NCBI GenBank assembly: GCA_021713395.1
Contig: JAKJJT010000007.1
Coordinates: 28,866 to 92,865 of the forward strand
DNA length: 64,000 bases
Reading direction: 5' to 3'
From: Thiotrichales bacterium 19S9-11
GTDB taxonomy: Bacteria > Pseudomonadota > Gammaproteobacteria > Francisellales > Francisellaceae
The position numbers and the translations under genes were made by a program. Under the pieces are notes generated by a model that saw only the letters and a list, made by a program, of their open reading frames with translations, was not told the origin of the DNA and made no database searches. Each line of letters starts with the position of its first letter. The first letter of the stretch is position 1. Shown here piece by piece: positions 37,509 to 47,066 of this stretch.

Positions 37509-38687
37509 ATGGCAAATGCAAATCAATTATTAGGTGAGACGCTATTAACTTCAATTGAGGCCGATTTTGTTAGCAAAATTAATGCATCAGTTGATATGGT
37601 TCAAAATTATGCAATTACTTTTTTATTTGCAATTGCGACTTTAGAGCTAGTTTTATTTGCATTAGCATGGGTTATTAAACAAGATGAGTCTTTGGGAATG
37701 CTTGCCATAAAAGTGTTTAAAATTGGCTTTATCTTTTTATTCATTACAAGTTTTCCTTATATTTTACAGCAATTTATTGATGGCTTTACCTTAATTGCTT
37801 TTAAAGTTTCAGGAGAAGAAGCTAAGCAGTACATTTTTAGTCCTGGTAAAGTTTGGACTCTTGGGCTTGAAGGTGGTGTTTCCATGTTAAAGCTAGCAGT
37901 TGAGTATGGAACATATAATGTTGGTGTGTCGTTAATGTATTTGATTTTAGGATTTGGAATATTAATTATTTTTGCACTGATTGGCGCTCAAATTATACTA
38001 GTTGTTTGTGTTTTTTATGCAATGACTTTAGTTGCTTTATTACTAATACCATTTGGTGTGTTAAAACCATTTGAAGACTTATTGCATCGAGCAGTACAGG
38101 GGCTTTTTAAAGCAAGTGTTAGAGTGTTTGGTTTGATATTAGTTCTGGGTGTTGGCTATGTGGTTTGGAATAAAATCAAACTACCTGCAGTTTCAGCATC
38201 AACAGGAATTGAAATGCCATTGGCTTTATTCTTTAGCTCGCTTGTAATTTTAGTTTTAGCCTATAAATTACCAGGGCTATTAGCAGATGCGGTTGGTAAA
38301 ATAAGAAGTAATTTATTTGATTCAAGTATAGCTGCACCTGTTGTTTCAGTAAGTGGGATGACAGGTAGCGGAGGGTCTTCTTATGGGCCAGGAGGGTATA
38401 TGCCGCCTTCTGCTGTAGGTATGTCTTCAGGGCTTCAAAGTGGTGGCTCATTAGCAGCATCCGGTGCATCACTAGCTCAAGCAAGTAATATAGCTTCAAC
38501 TCAATCTCAGCCAGGCATGGTTGCGCCTGCTACGAATGTAAATTTAAGTACAGGAAGTGGTTCAGCCAGTGCTAAAGGAGCAAAAGTATCTGATGCGGCA
38601 TCAATTAATAGCAGTATTTCAAATGATACATTACGTAAACTCAAAGCAACAGTTAAGCAGGCAATGAATGAAAAGTCTTCAAAATAA
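37509..38687 (+). CDS. trbL: T4SS polytopic inner-membrane protein TrbL/VirB6
   Basis: 392 residues. About six transmembrane helices fill residues ~35-265, with the TrbL pattern FLFAIATLELVLFALAWVI, ITSFPYILQQFIDGFTLIAF and LVALLLIPFGVLKPFEDLLH. The C-terminal ~125 residues are Gly/Ser/Ala-rich and disordered, as common in TrbL. VirB6-class proteins guide substrate across the inner membrane. The 3' end overlaps traF by 20 bases. Confidence 0.92.
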   Translation: MANANQLLGETLLTSIEADFVSKINASVDMVQNYAITFLFAIATLELVLFALAWVIKQDESLGMLAIKVFKIGFIFLFITSFPYILQQFIDGFTLIAFKVSGEEAKQYIFSPGKVWTLGLEGGVSMLKLAVEYGTYNVGVSLMYLILGFGILIIFALIGAQIILVVCVFYAMTLVALLLIPFGVLKPFEDLLHRAVQGLFKASVRVFGLILVLGVGYVVWNKIKLPAVSASTGIEMPLALFFSSLVILVLAYKLPGLLADAVGKIRSNLFDSSIAAPVVSVSGMTGSGGSSYGPGGYMPPSAVGMSSGLQSGGSLAASGASLAQASNIASTQSQPGMVAPATNVNLSTGSGSASAKGAKVSDAASINSSISNDTLRKLKATVKQAMNEKSSK

Positions 38688-39186
38688 GAAAGCCTTGTAT
38701 TGGACGGCGTTAATTGTTTTTGTTTTGCTGATCTTTTGGGTTGTGATTGGCATACTAAAGAATGTAGATATTCGATTAAGATATCAGGCTTCAAAAAGTA
38801 TGCCTCAAGGCCTCTATTTACAATACCCATCAGCTGAGTATAAAGTAGGTGATAATATTATATTTTATCCAGAGCAACTTGTTGAAAAATTAATGCTTGA
38901 TCGAGGTTGGATAAGTTATTATCAGCCCTTATTAAAATCGATTGTTGCTCAAAAAGGAGATACGGTTTGTATTAAAAACAATCAATTGTTAATTAATAAA
39001 AAAAGTCACGGAAGTGTTTATCTAGTTGATAGTAAAGGTAGAAAGCTACCTAGAGTTAATATCTGTCGAGAACTTCAAGCTGATGAATTTTGGGTTCAGG
39101 GAAAAAGTAGTGATCATTCATTTGATAGCCGTTATTTTGGTGTGGTTACTCAAAAGCAAATAGAAGGTAAGGTGGTTTTATTATGA
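38668..39186 (+). CDS. traF: TraF-type S26 peptidase (pilin-processing)
   Basis: 172 residues: one N-terminal membrane helix and an S26 signal-peptidase fold. The Ser nucleophile lies in ASKSMPQGLY (family S-x-P-x-G) and the general-base Lys probably in LKSIVAQKGDTVCI. A late DSRYFG block is the conserved S26 box. In IncP systems TraF completes TrbC processing by cyclising the pilin, which agrees with the trbC gene in this operon. Confidence 0.9.
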   Translation: MKSLQNKKALYWTALIVFVLLIFWVVIGILKNVDIRLRYQASKSMPQGLYLQYPSAEYKVGDNIIFYPEQLVEKLMLDRGWISYYQPLLKSIVAQKGDTVCIKNNQLLINKKSHGSVYLVDSKGRKLPRVNICRELQADEFWVQGKSSDHSFDSRYFGVVTQKQIEGKVVLL

Positions 39187-40133
39187 AATCAAATGAGATT
39201 GTATCTGATCGAAAACTGTCGATGCTAAAAACTGCCTTTGGTGAGCAAATTTTAGATTACTTAAATGATGAAAAAACAATAGAAGTTATGTTAAATCCAG
39301 ATGGTAGAGTTCATTATGAACGGCAAGGAGAAGGAAAGGTTGCAACAGATTTGTATCTAACTGCTCAGCAAAGCGCAAATATTATTAAATTAGTAGCATC
39401 CTATAAAAATAGCGTTGCTGATGAGCAAAATCCAGAGGTTGCAACAGAGCTTCCATTTGGCGGTGCAAGATTTCAAGGCTGGTTGCCACCTGTTGTTTTC
39501 CAAGCTTGTTTTTCAATTAGAAGGCGAGCAAGTGTTATTTTTACTTTGGATGATTATGTTGGGCAAAAATCACTAACTAAAAGCCAAAGCAAACTATTAA
39601 AAGAAGCAGTTATAGCGCGTAAAAATATGATTATTGTTGGCGGTACTGGTTCAGGTAAAACAACCTTTGCCAATGCGCTATTAAATGAACTATCAGGTTC
39701 TAATGACAGAATCTTAGTATTAGAAGACTTACCAGAACTTCAAGTACGAGTTAAAGATTTAGTTAATATGACAACATCTCGATCAGTTTCTATGCATGAC
39801 TTAGTTCGAGGTGCTTTAAGAATGAGACCTGATCGTATTATTATTGGGGAAGTAAGAGATGGCTCAGCATTAGACTTATTAAAAGCTTGGAATACAGGCC
39901 ATCCTGGCGGTATTTGTACACTTCATGCAAATAGCGTTGAAAGTACACCTTATCGATTAGAAGATTTAATTCAGGAAGCAGTAGTGACAGTGCCAAGAAG
40001 CCTTATCCTTCAAGCAGTTGATTTATTAATATTTATAGAGAGAGATCGAGTAAATGGCACAAGAAAGGTGAGTCATATTGTTGAATTGATAGGTTTTGAT
40101 GGAAAAGAATATCAACTAAAACCAGTTGGTTAG
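39183..40133 (+). CDS. trbB: T4SS ATPase TrbB/VirB11
   Basis: 316 residues, hexameric secretion ATPase. TELPFGGARFQGWLPPVV in the N-terminal domain, Walker A VGGTGSGKTTFAN near 152, the Asp box LVLEDLPELQV, Walker B RIIIGEVRDGSALDLL near 217 and the His box ICTLHANS. It overlaps traF (ATGA) and ends the operon, with its stop overlapping that of the convergent asparaginase gene. In IncP plasmids trbB comes first; here it is last. Confidence 0.95.
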   Translation: MKSNEIVSDRKLSMLKTAFGEQILDYLNDEKTIEVMLNPDGRVHYERQGEGKVATDLYLTAQQSANIIKLVASYKNSVADEQNPEVATELPFGGARFQGWLPPVVFQACFSIRRRASVIFTLDDYVGQKSLTKSQSKLLKEAVIARKNMIIVGGTGSGKTTFANALLNELSGSNDRILVLEDLPELQVRVKDLVNMTTSRSVSMHDLVRGALRMRPDRIIIGEVRDGSALDLLKAWNTGHPGGICTLHANSVESTPYRLEDLIQEAVVTVPRSLILQAVDLLIFIERDRVNGTRKVSHIVELIGFDGKEYQLKPVG

Positions 40134-41149
40134 TTTTTAATTGTTACTTCGCCACGTAAATTGATATTCATATAACGTTTGATTTCCTTTTGATTTAGTC
40201 CTTGATTAAACAAATAAGATAATTTGGTAAGGGCTGCTTCATCTGTCATATCAAACCCAGAAATAACACCGGTATCTCTCAATGCTCTGCCTGGGGCATA
40301 GCTTTCCATATTGACAAAGCCTTTAGCACACTGTGTGCAGTTAACAATGACAGTGCCATTATTATTTGCTTCTTTAAGGGTGGAAAGTAGTTTTTTATCA
40401 TTTGGAGCATTGCCACTACCATAAGTTTTTAGAATAAGCCCTTGTAAGCCGTCATTGAACAAATGAGATAAGATGCTGCTATCAAAGCCTGGATAAAGTT
40501 TTAATATGGCAATTTTTGGTGCTGAGAATAACTCTATTTTTAATACACCATGTGTGGGTTTTAGTATCTGAGTATGATCAATTTCAACATCGACAGCAAC
40601 CTTGCCTAAAGGTAGGCAATTAGGCGAATGAAATGCATCAATTGATGAGGCACTTTTTTTAGTTGTTCGGTTACCACGAAATAGCGTTTTGTTAAAATAA
40701 ATACAAACTTCTGGAATTTGATAATTGCCTGCTAAGAGTAAACTATCTAAAATATTATGAATTGCATCTGTTCGTAATTCACAAATTGGGATTTGTGCAC
40801 CAGTGCAAATGACAGGTTTATTTAAGTGCTGTAATATAAATGATAGTGCAGATGCCGTATAAGCAAGGGTGTCTGTTCCATGTAAAATAACAAATCCATC
40901 ATAATCATCATAATTTTTGATAACATCTTTAGCAATCTGTAGCCAGTTATTGGGTGTGATATTTGAAGAGTCAATAAGCTCTGGATATTCACAAATATCA
41001 AAACTAGGTAATGTGTTATGTTGAAAAATAGGTAGAGTTTTTAAAAGTTCAGTTAAGTATCCTGGTGTTGGCTTATAGCCATTATTAGAAGGTTGCATAC
41101 CAATGGTGCCACCAGTATAGGCGATATATACTTTTTTATCCTTTGCCAT
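40130..41149 (-). CDS. ansA: type I (cytoplasmic) L-asparaginase
   Basis: 339 residues, no signal peptide. KVYIAYTGGTIGMQPSNNGY carries the first catalytic Thr, and FVILHGTDTLAYTASALSF the second Thr-Asp pair. It converts asparagine to aspartate and ammonia. It is convergent with trbB; the two reading frames overlap by 4 bases. Confidence 0.94.
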   Translation of the reverse strand: MAKDKKVYIAYTGGTIGMQPSNNGYKPTPGYLTELLKTLPIFQHNTLPSFDICEYPELIDSSNITPNNWLQIAKDVIKNYDDYDGFVILHGTDTLAYTASALSFILQHLNKPVICTGAQIPICELRTDAIHNILDSLLLAGNYQIPEVCIYFNKTLFRGNRTTKKSASSIDAFHSPNCLPLGKVAVDVEIDHTQILKPTHGVLKIELFSAPKIAILKLYPGFDSSILSHLFNDGLQGLILKTYGSGNAPNDKKLLSTLKEANNNGTVIVNCTQCAKGFVNMESYAPGRALRDTGVISGFDMTDEAALTKLSYLFNQGLNQKEIKRYMNINLRGEVTIKN

Positions 41150-41237
41150 ATGTAAGCCATCTAAAATATTTTTATATTCTTTTTTCTAACATGGATAGCT
41201 AGAATAGTCAAAAACAAACGTTATGGTATTATTGCTT

Positions 41238-42029
41238 TTAAATAAAGGTAAAACTAATAAACCCACCAGCTTCAAAGGTAGTATTTTTAGGTTCGATAAA
41301 CCCTTTGTCTACTTCTGAATCGCTAATATTCCAATAACGCACATAGGGACCAATCCCAATACGCATAGAATCTGAAGTTTGATGGGCCATTTCTAGCTTA
41401 GCATTAATGCCATAGCCATTATTTTGTCTATTTGAAATAGTACCACCAAAAGAGTCTGGGAGGTGGCTATACTGCTGGCCTCTAATTAAATAGTCATATT
41501 CAAATAATGCGCGATAAAGCCACTCGTCTTTTTGTATTTGTATATCAATGCCTATAGGCAAGTAAAAATAATTAGATTCCCTCAAATAGCCAAAGTGTCC
41601 TGTTGTTGTTACTGTGCCACTGGAGTCATTATTTAAGTAGCGATAACCAAATCCAGCATATGGCGTGATGATTGTTGATTGGTTTATGAATATTGTATAA
41701 CCAAGCGTTGGAGCAATATTAATAAGCCAACTATTATCCTCATCATTACTGCCAGTGCCATTAGATGTATAATCTCCAAAGTTATAAGCACCACGCAAAA
41801 ATAAACGAAATAACAAGTTATAAGACATTGGAATAAATGTTTCAGAAGTGACACCTACAAGGGGACCTTTAATTTGCATAATATTAGGTTCTTCATATTT
41901 ATAATAACCAAGTTCAGGTGATATATTAAATGATGGCTCTCTGGAATCAGGTAGTTTAGTATAGGTTAAAGCATTGGTATATAGAACAGGTAATGTAAGG
42001 CATAAAGCCAGCTTTGTTTTCCATTTCAT
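41238..42029 (-). CDS. outer-membrane beta-barrel protein (unassigned)
   Basis: 263 residues, signal peptide (about 1-20), then alternating amphipathic strands separated by Asn/Ser/Gly-rich loops and a final FEAGGFISFTFI. Strands such as PYAGFGYRYLN and MRIGIGPYVRYWN are barrel-like; ten or twelve strands seem likely. No specific family recognised. It is divergent from skp, a chaperone for such proteins. Confidence 0.75.
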   Translation of the reverse strand: MKWKTKLALCLTLPVLYTNALTYTKLPDSREPSFNISPELGYYKYEEPNIMQIKGPLVGVTSETFIPMSYNLLFRLFLRGAYNFGDYTSNGTGSNDEDNSWLINIAPTLGYTIFINQSTIITPYAGFGYRYLNNDSSGTVTTTGHFGYLRESNYFYLPIGIDIQIQKDEWLYRALFEYDYLIRGQQYSHLPDSFGGTISNRQNNGYGINAKLEMAHQTSDSMRIGIGPYVRYWNISDSEVDKGFIEPKNTTFEAGGFISFTFI

Positions 42030-42195
42030 TATAATTCTCCATTAATAAGATCAAAGCATAATAGTTTGGTATAACATTGAAAGACTGATGGAGTCAAGCA
42101 TAGTAGAAAAGTTATAGCCTAGCATAATCCCTTGTAATATGATAAAAACTATATTAATGTATGGCAGGGAACAATTAATAGTTTGGAGAAGCTTT

Positions 42196-42732
42196 ATGAA
42201 ATTAGTCACAAAAATATTAGCTGCTAGTATTTTAACAGGATCGTTAATGACAGCGGGGTTTGCAAATGATGATGCAATGAAAATTGGTGTAGTTGATGCG
42301 GCTAAAGTTTATCAACAGGTACCACAAGGTATGGCAACAGCAGATCAAGTACGTAATACTCTAAAGCCAGAAGTTGAGAAACTATCAAAAGAACAACAAA
42401 CACTAGCTGACGAAGCAAAGCAATTAGAAAAAGATCGTACAAGTTTATCAGAAAGTGACTATGATAATAAAAAAGCTGAACTTGCTGCAAAAATGCAAAC
42501 TTTTCAGCAAAAATATATGCAAATTAGACAGCAAGACACACAAAAAAGCCAACAGTTAGCCCAGAGTTTTGAGAAAGCATTTGCTGAATCAGTAAGCGAA
42601 ATTGGTAAAAAAGAAGGTTATGATATGATTTTGGTTAAGCAAGCAGCACCGTATGCTAAAAATCAGTATGATATTACTTCTGAAGTTATCAGTAATATGG
42701 AAGCTGAGCATACAACAGTTGCTTCAAAATAA
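42196..42732 (+). CDS. skp: periplasmic chaperone Skp/OmpH
   Basis: About 178 residues from ATG 42196 (RBS GGAGA at 42185-42189): signal peptide ending GFA, then KIGVVDAAKVYQQVPQGMA and the long Lys/Glu/Gln coiled tentacles, ending in SEIGKKEGYDMILVK. Skp carries unfolded barrels to the BAM complex. It lies upstream of lpxD as in most gammaproteobacteria; bamA, usually just upstream, is absent here. An upstream in-frame start at 42139 would spoil the signal peptide. Confidence 0.93.
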   Translation: MKLVTKILAASILTGSLMTAGFANDDAMKIGVVDAAKVYQQVPQGMATADQVRNTLKPEVEKLSKEQQTLADEAKQLEKDRTSLSESDYDNKKAELAAKMQTFQQKYMQIRQQDTQKSQQLAQSFEKAFAESVSEIGKKEGYDMILVKQAAPYAKNQYDITSEVISNMEAEHTTVASK

Positions 42733-42796
42733 TTTTATATAAAACTTATTTTTTTACTATTTATTCAGTCAAACGCTAGAAAAAGGTATATTATCT

Positions 42797-43843
42797 ATGA
42801 GTGTTTCTTATAGTTTATCTGAGCTTGCTGTACAACTTGGTGGAACACTAAAAGGAGATCCAAGTGCTACCGTTCAAAGAATTTCTACTCTAAAAGGAGC
42901 AGAAAAAGGTTGTCTTTCTTTTTTAGCAAACCCAAAATATATTAACGATTTAAAAAATACCAATGCAACAGCGGTATTAGTGACATCAGATGCAGCTGAG
43001 ATCTGTCCAGTTGATGCGATTATTTTAAAAGACCCATATTTTGCATTTGCTAAAGTAGCAGAACTGTTTGATAAAGCGCCTAAACTTGGAAATGGTATTC
43101 ATCCTTCAGCAGTTATTGATCCAACTGCTGAAGTTAATGAGTCGGCCAAGATAGGGGCAAATGTTGTTATTGGCGCACATACAGTGATTGATTCAGATGT
43201 TTCAATATGGGCGAATACGATTATTTCTAGTCATTGCCATATTAGCAGCAACAGTACAATTTTTTCAAATGTAACAGTTTGTCATGATGTTAAAATTGGC
43301 AGAAATAGCATTATCCATCCGGGAGCAGTTATTGGTAGTGATGGCTTTGGTAATGCAAAAGATGAGTCAGGCCAATGGATTAAAGTGCCTCAGCTAGGCG
43401 GAGTTACTATTGGTGACAATGTGGAAGTTGGAGCAAATACAACGATTGATCGAGGTACCATTGATGATACGGTAATTCATGATAATGCAAAAATAGATAA
43501 TTTAGTTCAAATTGCGCACAATGTTCAAGTTGGCGAAAGTACAGCAATGGCAGCTCAAGTTGGCGTAGCAGGCAGTACTAAAATTGGCAAGCATTGCTTG
43601 ATTGGCGGTGCAGCAGGCATTACAGGGCATATTGAAATTGGCGATCAAGTCATGATTGCTGCAAAATCAGGAGTTAGTAAATCATTATTAGAGCCTGGTG
43701 CTTATGCATCTGGGATACCAGCAAAACCATATCATCAATGGCGTAAAAACATTGCACGAGTTAATCGTTTAGAAAAAGCCTATGCTAAGATTAGAGCATT
43801 AGAGAAAAAAGTAGAACTTCTAGAAAAAGAAGAAACAAATTAA
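42797..43843 (+). CDS. lpxD: UDP-3-O-(3-hydroxyacyl)glucosamine N-acyltransferase
   Basis: 348 residues. The N-terminal uridine-binding domain ([20 protein letters not shown]) is followed by the left-handed beta helix of hexapeptide repeats (~100-310, for example [20 protein letters not shown]). The catalytic His is probably in [13 protein letters not shown]-terminal helical tail [14 protein letters not shown]. It performs the third step of lipid A synthesis. Confidence 0.97.
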   Translation: MSVSYSLSELAVQLGGTLKGDPSATVQRISTLKGAEKGCLSFLANPKYINDLKNTNATAVLVTSDAAEICPVDAIILKDPYFAFAKVAELFDKAPKLGNGIHPSAVIDPTAEVNESAKIGANVVIGAHTVIDSDVSIWANTIISSHCHISSNSTIFSNVTVCHDVKIGRNSIIHPGAVIGSDGFGNAKDESGQWIKVPQLGGVTIGDNVEVGANTTIDRGTIDDTVIHDNAKIDNLVQIAHNVQVGESTAMAAQVGVAGSTKIGKHCLIGGAAGITGHIEIGDQVMIAAKSGVSKSLLEPGAYASGIPAKPYHQWRKNIARVNRLEKAYAKIRALEKKVELLEKEETN

Positions 43844-43876
43844 ACTTAGAAAATAATATGTTTAGGAAATAATTTA

Positions 43877-44350
43877 ATGAATAATCAAATCACATCAAAG
43901 AGTCAAGATATTTATGATATTTTAAATTTATTACCACATAGGTATCCTTTTCTATTGATTGATCGTGTGCTTGAAGTTGATATCGAACATGTCATAGCAG
44001 TTAAAAATGTAACAGTTAATGAGCCTCATTTTACAGGACATTTTCCAGAAAATCCGGTGATGCCTGGTGTTTTAATTGTAGAAGCTATGGCACAAGCGAC
44101 AGCTTTGATGGCACATGCTAGAATAGAAGCAAATGAACTAGAAGGTGATGATAATAAAATGTTCTTTTTGGCAGGTGTCGATAATTTTAGAATCAAGCGC
44201 CCAGTAGTACCAGGAGATCAATTAATTATCTCAGCTAAAATAACAAAGCAAAAACGCAGTATCTTTATGTGTAAAGCAGAAGCAAGGGTAGATGGTGACT
44301 TAGTAGCATCTGCAGATTTAATGGCAGCATATCGGGATAAAACATTGTGA
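43877..44350 (+). CDS. fabZ: 3-hydroxyacyl-[acyl-carrier-protein] dehydratase FabZ
   Basis: 157 residues, single hot-dog domain. Catalytic His in [16 protein letters not shown] and Glu in [19 protein letters not shown], plus FTGHFPENP. Operon position between lpxD and lpxA is canonical; its stop overlaps the GTG start of lpxA by 4 bases. Confidence 0.97.
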   Translation: MNNQITSKSQDIYDILNLLPHRYPFLLIDRVLEVDIEHVIAVKNVTVNEPHFTGHFPENPVMPGVLIVEAMAQATALMAHARIEANELEGDDNKMFFLAGVDNFRIKRPVVPGDQLIISAKITKQKRSIFMCKAEARVDGDLVASADLMAAYRDKTL

Positions 44351-45126
44351 TAGACCCTAAAGCGGTAATTTATGAAGGTGCATCAATTGCGCCAGATGTT
44401 GATATTGGACCTTATGCAGTAATTGGGCCAAAAGTAACCATTGGCTCGGGTACTAAAATAGGTCCTCATGTCGTTATTCAAAATACCACCACAATAGGCA
44501 AAAATAATCAAATTTTCCAGTTTGCGTCAATTGGTGCAGACCCAATTGATCACAGTTATCAAGGTGAAGAAACTTATCTTGAGATAGGTGATGGAAATAT
44601 TATTCGTGAAGGCGCAACGATTCATGGTGGAACTTCAAAAGAAACGAACACGACTAAAGTAGGTAATAACAATTTAATTATGAATTATGTTCATATAGGG
44701 CATGATTGTGTTATTGGTAGCCATGTGACCTTGGTTAATTATTCTGCGATTGCTGGTCATGTGCGTATTCATGACTATGCTACTATTGGCGTTTATAGTG
44801 GTATACATCAATTTGTAACAATTGGTGCTTATAGCTTTATTGCGCAAGGCGCTTTAATTGGTCAAGATGTATTACCATATTTGGTAGTTATTCCAGGGAA
44901 AGATAAGCCAGCAACACCTTTGGGGCTTAACACTGAAGGTTTAAAGCGTAATGGCTTTTCTAAAGAAACAATTGCTGATATTAAAAAAGCATATAAGATT
45001 ATTTATCGTCAGGGCTTAAAGTTAGAGGAAGCTGTTGAAAAACTAAAAGAGCTTGAAATTGATTGTCCTGAAGTCGACATTATGAGAAAAATGCTAGAAA
45101 AAACTGAGCGAGGGATTACTCGTTAA
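44347..45126 (+). CDS. lpxA: acyl-[ACP]--UDP-N-acetylglucosamine O-acyltransferase
   Basis: 259 residues, trimeric beta helix. Hexapeptide repeats over ~1-185 ([20 protein letters not shown]), the active-site region [27 protein letters not shown] and the C-terminal helical domain with [20 protein letters not shown]. Starts at GTG 44347. It performs the first committed step of lipid A synthesis. It overlaps lpxB by one base. Confidence 0.97.
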   Translation: MIDPKAVIYEGASIAPDVDIGPYAVIGPKVTIGSGTKIGPHVVIQNTTTIGKNNQIFQFASIGADPIDHSYQGEETYLEIGDGNIIREGATIHGGTSKETNTTKVGNNNLIMNYVHIGHDCVIGSHVTLVNYSAIAGHVRIHDYATIGVYSGIHQFVTIGAYSFIAQGALIGQDVLPYLVVIPGKDKPATPLGLNTEGLKRNGFSKETIADIKKAYKIIYRQGLKLEEAVEKLKELEIDCPEVDIMRKMLEKTERGITR

Positions 45127-46259
45127 TGCGTATTGCAATTGTTGCTGGTGAGTTATCTGGAGATCAATTAGGTAAAGGTTTAGTTAGTCATTTAAAAAAG
45201 AAATATCCTGATGCAGTTATAGAGGGTATTGGTGGTCCTGGCATGATTAGTCAAGGGCTTCATAGTTTATATCCAATTGAATATTTATCTGTGATGGGAT
45301 TTGTTGAAGTTTTCAAGCAATTGGGCAAAATTCTTAAAGCTCGATTTGGTCTGTTAAATCATTTTAAAAGAAACCCACCAGATATTTATATTGGTATTGA
45401 TGCACCAGATTTTAATCTTCCAATTGAAAAAAAATTAAGAAAAAAAGGGATAAAAACAGTCCATTATGTCAGTCCGTCGGTATGGGCTTGGCGAGAAGGG
45501 CGAGTTAAAAGTATTAAAAAAGCAACGGACTCTATTTTAGCGATTTTGCCATTTGAAGTAGATTTTTATAAAAAGTATAACCATCGGGTTATTTTTGTTG
45601 GACATCCATTGGCCAATAATATTTCATTAGAAGTTAAAAGTACTCAAGCAGTGCGTCGAAGATTAGAGATTAATCAAGAGAAATTAACAATTGCAATATT
45701 ACCTGGCAGTCGATCGCAAGAAGTTGCATTTCTATTGCCTGTTTTTATGGAAACAGCACGCAGACTTAAAAATCAGTATCCAGCTTGTCAGTTTATTATT
45801 CCTTTAGCAAAGCCAAGCTTAAATATTTACTTTAATGATTATCGCCATGAATTTGAAGTGTTAGATTTACATTTGATAGAAGGAAAGTCTCATCAAGTAT
45901 TAGAAGCATCTGACTTTGTTTTATTAGCTTCGGGAACAGCAGCACTAGAAGCGATGCTTTATAAAAAACCAATGGTTATGGCTTATAAATTATCGCCAAT
46001 TACTTTTTTCTTTGCACGTTTTTTAGTTAAAATTCGTATGTTTTCCTTACCAAATATATTATCAAATAAGATGCTAATCCCAGAACTAATTCAAGATGAA
46101 GCAAGTGCACCTAATTTAGCAAAAGAAATGATTAGTATCATCGAAGATAAAGATTTACAAACTAATTTAATTGAAGAATTTACCCAACTTCATCAACTAC
46201 TTAAACGAGACTCTGACTATCTTGCTTTAAAAGAAGTTGAATATTTGTTGGGGAAATAG
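45126..46259 (+). CDS. lpxB: lipid-A-disaccharide synthase
   Basis: 377 residues, GT19 glycosyltransferase. IAIVAGELSGDQLGKGLVSH at the N-terminus, SVMGFVEVFKQLGKI, HYVSPSVWAWREGRVKSIKK, FVGHPLANN, ILPGSRSQEVAFLLPVF and LLASGTAALEAMLYKKPMV. It joins two monosaccharide precursors to form the lipid A disaccharide. Last gene of the lpx operon. Confidence 0.97.
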   Translation: MRIAIVAGELSGDQLGKGLVSHLKKKYPDAVIEGIGGPGMISQGLHSLYPIEYLSVMGFVEVFKQLGKILKARFGLLNHFKRNPPDIYIGIDAPDFNLPIEKKLRKKGIKTVHYVSPSVWAWREGRVKSIKKATDSILAILPFEVDFYKKYNHRVIFVGHPLANNISLEVKSTQAVRRRLEINQEKLTIAILPGSRSQEVAFLLPVFMETARRLKNQYPACQFIIPLAKPSLNIYFNDYRHEFEVLDLHLIEGKSHQVLEASDFVLLASGTAALEAMLYKKPMVMAYKLSPITFFFARFLVKIRMFSLPNILSNKMLIPELIQDEASAPNLAKEMISIIEDKDLQTNLIEEFTQLHQLLKRDSDYLALKEVEYLLGK

Positions 46260-46336
46260 TTAGTTATTTTATGGACTAATGATTTATATTATTTAAAATA
46301 CATTTTAATTAGTAATTTCTTAAAAATGGAATAAGT

Positions 46337-46753
46337 ATGTCAAAACCACGCTGGATTTATCGATTTGATAATTATTCTAAAGCTTTTAAGTTATTAAAAA
46401 AAGCGATAGAGAAGAAACAACAATCTGGATTAACAGAATTAGAAGAAGAGGGTGTTATTCAACGGTTTGAATATACAATAGAGCTTGCTTGGAAAACAAT
46501 GAAAGATTATTTAGAGCATGAGAATATTGTGCTTGAACAAATTACACCACGAGCTGTTATCCGCCAAGCATTTTCAAGTAAACTAATTGATGATGGTGCT
46601 ACATGGCAAAACGCGTTAGATGACCGAAATCGAATGAGCCATACCTATGATATTGAAGAGTTTGAAGTTGTTGTAAATCGGATTCAGGATAAATATTTAT
46701 CAAGGTTTGAGCAATTATACGATAAATTACAATCTTTGATTGAGAAAATATAA
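46337..46753 (+). CDS. HepT-like (HI0074 family) protein of a HepT/MntA pair
   Basis: 138 residues, helical bundle (HEPN fold). RFEYTIELAWKTMKDYLEHE, the ITPRAVIRQAF segment and the RX4HXY motif (R97-x4-H102-x-Y104, in RNRMSHTYD) identify the HI0074-type nucleotidyltransferase substrate-binding family. In studied HepT/MntA systems HepT is an RNase toxin inactivated by AMPylation of the motif Tyr by MntA. All motif residues are kept. It lies 1 base before the MntA partner gene. Confidence 0.9.
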   Translation: MSKPRWIYRFDNYSKAFKLLKKAIEKKQQSGLTELEEEGVIQRFEYTIELAWKTMKDYLEHENIVLEQITPRAVIRQAFSSKLIDDGATWQNALDDRNRMSHTYDIEEFEVVVNRIQDKYLSRFEQLYDKLQSLIEKI

Positions 46754-46754
46754 T

Positions 46755-47066
46755 ATGAGCATCTTTAACCATGGCTTAACCGATCAAGAGTTAGCAATAT
46801 TAAAAGGTATTTTGTATAAACTTAAAGATAAAATTGATCGTGTTGCAGTATTTGGCTCTAGAGCAACAGGTAAATATAGAAATAACTCAGATATTGATCT
46901 AGTAATTTATGGTAACTCAATTACTCAATCAGACATTAATGCTTTAGCAAGAGAGTTTGATGATAGTTCATTAGCATACCCGGTTGATATTTGTGCCTAT
47001 CATTTAATCAAGTATCAACCATTTAAAGAACATATTGACCAAGTTAATCAAACGCTATTTGCTTAA
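46755..47066 (+). CDS. MntA-like minimal nucleotidyltransferase antitoxin
   Basis: About 103 residues. The polymerase-beta nucleotidyltransferase motif GSX10DXD is intact (G34-S35 ... D46-x-D48, FGSRATGK then SDIDLVI), and YPVDICAYH is the third-Asp strand. It should AMPylate the HepT partner upstream. Start at ATG 46755, directly after the HepT stop; an earlier in-frame start would overlap it. The 3' end overlaps the convergent HAD gene. Confidence 0.9.
   Translation: MSIFNHGLTDQELAILKGILYKLKDKIDRVAVFGSRATGKYRNNSDIDLVIYGNSITQSDINALAREFDDSSLAYPVDICAYHLIKYQPFKEHIDQVNQTLFA

Noticed and set aside
38233..38830. Two leftward frames of 88 and 107 codons
   Set aside because: Antisense shadows of trbL and traF; the codon pattern follows the genes on the plus strand.
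30490..40133. Complete conjugative element (ICE)
   Set aside because: No relaxase, coupling protein, integrase or attachment repeats are visible, and both flanks are housekeeping genes.
42139..42195. Upstream extension of skp
   Set aside because: Adds 19 residues before a good signal peptide; RBS GGAGA points to ATG 42196.
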